A stretch of 16,287 nt of DNA, from the NCBI GenBank assembly GCA_024636595.1, contig JAGXGT010000150.1:1-16287 (forward strand). Reading direction: 5' to 3'. The first letter of the stretch is position 1, and every line of letters starts with the position of its first letter. The notes under the pieces are model-generated. The model was not told where the DNA came from. It searched no databases and saw only the letters and a program-made list of their open reading frames with translations. This DNA is from Sphingomonadales bacterium (GTDB lineage: Bacteria; Pseudomonadota; Alphaproteobacteria; Sphingomonadales; Sphingomonadaceae). The translations under genes were made by a program, and so were the position numbers. This document shows, piece by piece, positions 13,850 through 16,287 of this stretch.

Positions 13850-14689
13850 ATGTCCACTCCTGCCCAATCCGGTCTCTATATCGTTGCCACCCCGATCGGC
13901 AACCTTGGAGATTTGTCGCGCCGCGCCGAGGAGACGCTCGCGGCCGCTGATATCATCTTGGTCGAAGACACAAGAGTGACCGGCAAGCTTTTGAATCACA
14001 TCGGCAAAAAGTCGAAAATGATGGTCTATAATGACCATAAGTCTGCCGCCGATCGCGAACGCATTTTGGACGCGATACGATGTAAAATTGTCGCACTGGT
14101 CAGCGATGCGGGGACGCCGCTGATCTCCGATCCCGGTTACAAGCTGGTTCGCGACGCGCAGGCGGAGGGGCTCTATGTTACCACGATTCCCGGCCCGAGC
14201 GCCGCCATTGCCGCTTTGACACTTTCGGGCTTGCCCAGTGACCGTTTTCTGTTTGAAGGCTTTCTGGCCAGTAAGACCAAGGCCCGCACCGAATCGCTGA
14301 CCGCGCTGAAGACGCTGAACGCCAGCCTGATCTTTTACGAGAACGGCTCGCGGCTGGGCGCGATGCTGGCTGATGCACTGGCGGTGCTCGGTGATCGCAA
14401 GGCGGCGGTCGTGCGCGAAATTACCAAGCGATTCGAGGAGGCGGTTGCCGGTTCCCTGAGCGAACTGGCCACCCGCTATGCGGCGGAGAAACCGAAAGGC
14501 GAGATTGTCGTGATCATCGGTCCTCCCGGCGCGCCGGAAGCGGCGAGCGAACAGGATATTGAAGCGGCGCTGCGCGAAGCACTGGTGCGGCTACCCGCTT
14601 CGAAAGCGGCGGGAGAGGTGGCCCGCACCTTCAACACCGACCGCAAGGCGCTGTATGAACTGGCCAACCGCTGGAAGGCGGAAAAATGA
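13850..14689 (+). CDS. rsmI: 16S rRNA (cytidine(1402)-2'-O)-methyltransferase
   Basis: A 279-residue SAM-dependent tetrapyrrole-methylase-fold enzyme that 2'-O-methylates C1402 in the decoding centre of 16S rRNA. Signatures are LYIVATPIGNLGDLS (9-23), VEDTRVTGKLLNH, ALVSDAGTPLISDPGYKLV and IPGPSAAIAALTLSGLP, all as in RsmI. MSTPAQSGLYIVATP is the family-like start at 13850; ATG 13823 would add nine residues. Neither has an obvious ribosome binding site, so translation may depend on an unstructured or near-leaderless message. Its ATG abuts the start codon of the divergent lipoprotein gene (CATATG). It overlaps yraN by four bases. Confidence 0.95.
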   Translation: MSTPAQSGLYIVATPIGNLGDLSRRAEETLAAADIILVEDTRVTGKLLNHIGKKSKMMVYNDHKSAADRERILDAIRCKIVALVSDAGTPLISDPGYKLVRDAQAEGLYVTTIPGPSAAIAALTLSGLPSDRFLFEGFLASKTKARTESLTALKTLNASLIFYENGSRLGAMLADALAVLGDRKAAVVREITKRFEEAVAGSLSELATRYAAEKPKGEIVVIIGPPGAPEAASEQDIEAALREALVRLPASKAAGEVARTFNTDRKALYELANRWKAEK

Positions 14690-15039
14690 CCCGCAAGGAA
14701 GCGGAAGCGCGGGGTCGACAGGCCGAAAAAACCGCCGCCCGCTTCCTGCGCCTGAAAGGCTGGCGGATATTGGCCGAACGGGTGCGGACCCCGCGCGGCG
14801 AAGTAGACCTTGTGGCCAAACGCGGCGGACTTGTCGCCTTTGTCGAGGTGAAAGCGCGGACCAAGCTGGAAGATCTGGAACAATCGATCGATCTCAAGCG
14901 GCTCCGGCGCGTCGCTGATGCGGTGGAAATCCTCTATCCGCAATATTGCACGAAGGGGGAGGATGCGCGGATCGATGTGATATTGGTTGCACCGAAACGT
15001 CTGCCTGTTCATCTCACCAATGTGTGGCATGGGTTTTGA
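14686..15039 (+). CDS. yraN: YraN/UPF0102 family nuclease-fold protein
   Basis: A 117-residue member of UPF0102, with the restriction-endonuclease-like core. Candidate metal-site residues are Glu14 (RQAEKTAARFL), Asp41 in RGEVDLV, and Glu54 and Lys56 in FVEVKAR. Function is unproven for the family, though a role on branched DNA has been suggested from the fold. Its ATG overlaps the rsmI stop (ATGA, 14686-14689), implying translational coupling, and GGAAGGCGG just upstream can serve as ribosome binding site. The rsmI-yraN pairing is widespread in proteobacteria. The stop is followed at once by palindromic repeats. Confidence 0.93.
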   Translation: MTRKEAEARGRQAEKTAARFLRLKGWRILAERVRTPRGEVDLVAKRGGLVAFVEVKARTKLEDLEQSIDLKRLRRVADAVEILYPQYCTKGEDARIDVILVAPKRLPVHLTNVWHGF

Positions 15040-15072
15040 CGCGCCACGGAATGCATAGCGTTCCGAAGCGTC
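15038..15072. repeat. hairpin at the end of yraN
   Basis: GACGC (15038-15042) pairs with GCGTC (15068-15072), and inside it CGGAA (15047-15051) pairs with TTCCG (15061-15065). It overlaps the yraN stop codon. There is no T run after it, so intrinsic termination is doubtful. Confidence 0.45.
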
Positions 15073-15073
15073 A

Positions 15074-15093
15074 ACCCCCGCGAAGGCGGGGGT
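15074..15093. repeat. GC-rich 8-bp hairpin
   Basis: ACCCCCGC (15074-15081) and GCGGGGGT (15086-15093) form a perfect 8-bp stem around GAAG. It resembles a terminator stem, but what follows is not a T run. Similar sequences are, from memory, repeated in many Sphingomonadales genomes. Confidence 0.55.
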
Positions 15094-15107
15094 CTGGTGA
15101 GGACAAG

Positions 15108-15200
15108 CCGTTAATCCTGAGCTTGTCGACCCGCAGGACGAGCGAAGCCCAACGGCACCTATCGTCTAGAGGCGTGGTTCGACAAGCTCACCACTAACGG
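15108..15200. repeat. composite inverted repeat, 22-bp arms
   Basis: Arms 15108-15129 and 15179-15200 are inverted copies with 19/22 matches; the inner 12 bases (TGAGCTTGTCGA and its complement) are perfect and the ends are CCGTTA/TAACGG. Part of the right arm, CTCACCANTAACGG, recurs as direct copies at 15187-15200, 15211-15224 and 15366-15379. The copy from 15356 also keeps the preceding TTCGACA and following GGCT, suggesting partial copies of the same unit. Confidence 0.65.
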
Positions 15201-15239
15201 CTGAAATCCGCTCACCATTAACGGGTTGAAACTGACCAC

Positions 15240-15311
15240 CCGTTCGTCTCGAGCGCAGTCGAGAGACCTTGCCCGCGCTCCCCATGTCTCGACTACGCTC
15301 GACACGAACGG
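15240..15311. repeat. REPIN-like inverted pair, copy 1
   Basis: Left arm 15240-15267 and right arm 15286-15311 are inverted relatives (23/26) around an 18-base spacer. The left arm itself folds by TCTCGA/TCGAGA. Its left arm is 27/28 identical to that of copy 2 and the right arms are 26/26 identical, while the spacers are unrelated. Confidence 0.75.
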
Positions 15312-15395
15312 TCATCCGCCCGAACTTCCCTTCCATGCGGTAAAGCAAAACGGCCTTCGACAGTCTCACCAGTAACGGCTAAAACGCATCTCCCT

Positions 15396-15468
15396 CCGTT
15401 CGTCTCGAGCGAAGTCGAGAGACGTTACCGCAATAGCAATGTGTCTCGACTACGCTCGACACGAACGG
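15396..15468. repeat. REPIN-like inverted pair, copy 2
   Basis: Left arm 15396-15423 and right arm 15443-15468 enclose a 19-base spacer that differs from copy 1. It ends 32 bases before the gshB start, so it lies in or beside the region where a gshB promoter would be expected. Confidence 0.75.
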
Positions 15469-15500
15469 TAAGCGGGTGCGCAAATATCCAAGGAATGACA

Positions 15501-16287
15501 ATGACCCTGAAAATCGCCGTACAAATGGACCCGATGGAAAGCGTGAATATCGCGGGCGACAGCAGCTTTGCGCTGATGATTGCTGCGCAGAAACGCGGTT
15601 ACGAGATATTCCACTATGACGTAAAGGACCTGACCCTGCACGCCAATGGCCGGCTGACCACGCCCGCCCATCCGGTCACCGTTAGGCCGGTACTAGGCAA
15701 TCACTATACGTTCGGTCATCCGGTGAATCTCGACCTCGGCAGCGATGTCGATGTCGTGCTGATGCGGCAGGACCCGCCGTTCCATGTCGGCTATATCACC
15801 GCGACCCATTTGCTGGAGCGCATCGAGGGCGAGACCCTGGTGGTCAACAACCCGGTCTCCGTCCGCAATGCGCCGGAGAAAGTCTATGTGCTCGACTATG
15901 CCCAGTTCATGCCGCCGACCCTGATCACCCGCGATCTCGACGAAGTGCGCGCCTTTCAGAAGCAACATGGCGGCATCGTCGTCAAGCCGCTGCACGGCAA
16001 TGGCGGCAAGGCGATCTTTCTGGTGCCGGAAGATGGCAGCAATCTCAGTGCCTTGTTCGAGGTGTTTAACCAGACCTGGCCGGAACCGCATATGGTCCAG
16101 CCGTTCCTCCCCGAAGTGCATCAGGGCGACAAACGCATCGTGCTAATCGACGGCGAATTTGCCGGGGCTATCAACCGCAAGCCGGGCGAGGGCGAGTTCC
16201 GCTCCAACCTGGCGCAAGGCGGCTATGCCGAAGCGGCGGAACTGACCGAGCGCGAAAAGGAAATCTGCGCGGCGATGGGACCGGACC
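15501..16287 (+). CDS. gshB: glutathione synthetase, 5' 262 codons (partial)
   Basis: ATP-grasp ligase that joins gamma-glutamylcysteine and glycine to make glutathione in the cytoplasm. The frame runs open to the window end; about 262 of an expected 310-320 residues are visible. Signatures include KIAVQMDPMESVNIAGDSSF (4-23), VVLMRQDPPFHVGYITATH, VVNNPVSVRNAPEKVY, VVKPLHGNGGKAIF (ATP-binding) and GEFRSNLAQGG. Start at ATG 15501 has AAGGA (15490-15494) at 6 bases; an in-frame ATG at 15495 is too close to that site. It follows rsmI-yraN, a common alphaproteobacterial order, but the repeats make strict co-transcription less certain. Confidence 0.96.
   Translation, partial: MTLKIAVQMDPMESVNIAGDSSFALMIAAQKRGYEIFHYDVKDLTLHANGRLTTPAHPVTVRPVLGNHYTFGHPVNLDLGSDVDVVLMRQDPPFHVGYITATHLLERIEGETLVVNNPVSVRNAPEKVYVLDYAQFMPPTLITRDLDEVRAFQKQHGGIVVKPLHGNGGKAIFLVPEDGSNLSALFEVFNQTWPEPHMVQPFLPEVHQGDKRIVLIDGEFAGAINRKPGEGEFRSNLAQGGYAEAAELTEREKEICAAMGPD

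Larger units (their letters stand above)
15040..15500. other. 461-bp repeat-filled interval between yraN and gshB
   Basis: Most of this stretch is accounted for by the palindromic repeats at 15038-15072, 15074-15093, 15108-15200, 15240-15311 and 15396-15468 and the partial copies at 15211-15224 and 15356-15379. I see no reading frame that looks real. No clear promoter for gshB is recognisable; only its ribosome binding site AAGGA (15490-15494) is. Confidence 0.65.

Noticed and set aside
15040..15480. CRISPR array
   Set aside because: The repeats are paired inverted units of two or more types with irregular spacing and only two or three copies each; no cas gene is present.
15693..16121. 142-codon minus-strand open frame in the last part of the window
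   Set aside because: It is antisense to gshB, whose ATP-grasp motifs are unmistakable.

Overview
The window reads as chromosome of an alphaproteobacterium of the order Sphingomonadales (Sphingopyxis/Sphingorhabdus/Erythrobacter-like). The clues are an atpH-atpA pair with GTG-started delta subunit, a 217-residue transaldolase, DUF2490 and DUF4197 envelope proteins, a lipoprotein/rsmI/yraN/gshB neighbourhood, and intergenic palindromes of the kind scattered through sphingomonad genomes. The placement is by recognition, not by database search.

Layout. 1-591 (minus): first codons of atpA preceded by atpH, the start of the F1 ATP synthase operon. 883-1902 (plus): ada, a three-domain methyl-sensing regulator and DNA-methyl acceptor. 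2337-5602 (plus): a membrane hybrid sensor kinase (MASE1-PAS-PAS-HisKA-HATPase) whose receiver and HPt modules lie in another frame after a T4 run, so it is split. 5833-6591 (plus): an isocitrate lyase/PEP mutase family enzyme. 6585-8126 (minus): an envelope trypsin-like protease with two membrane spans and a C-terminal domain. 8230-10401 (minus): priA. 10461-11141 (plus): DUF4197 lipoprotein. 11151-11843 (minus): DUF2490 outer-membrane protein. 11903-12556 (plus): transaldolase. 12656-13849 (minus): LpoA-like lipoprotein. 13850-15039 (plus): rsmI and yraN overlapping by ATGA. 15040-15500: a cluster of palindromic repeats. 15501-end (plus): gshB, cut by the window edge.

How the parts relate. 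In other alphaproteobacteria tal, priA and the atp operon tend to be close together (recalled knowledge). Here about 7.6 kb of regulatory, repair and envelope genes separate priA from atpH, so 640-8229 looks like an accessory block. Within it, a 28-bp motif (26/28 identical) lies 57 bp before the chosen ada start and 54 bp before the isocitrate lyase/PEP mutase start. This is the most interesting observation: it suggests a small Ada-type regulon linking DNA-methylation damage to a carbon-bond lyase. The kinase between them may be an independent arrival and is frameshifted.

The intergenic palindromes fall into four sets (8149-8220, 12568-12645, 15038-15200, 15240-15468). Most are paired inverted hairpins resembling REP/REPIN elements; no transposase of any type is visible in the window. 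No tRNA, rRNA, CRISPR array, insertion sequence or prophage gene was found.
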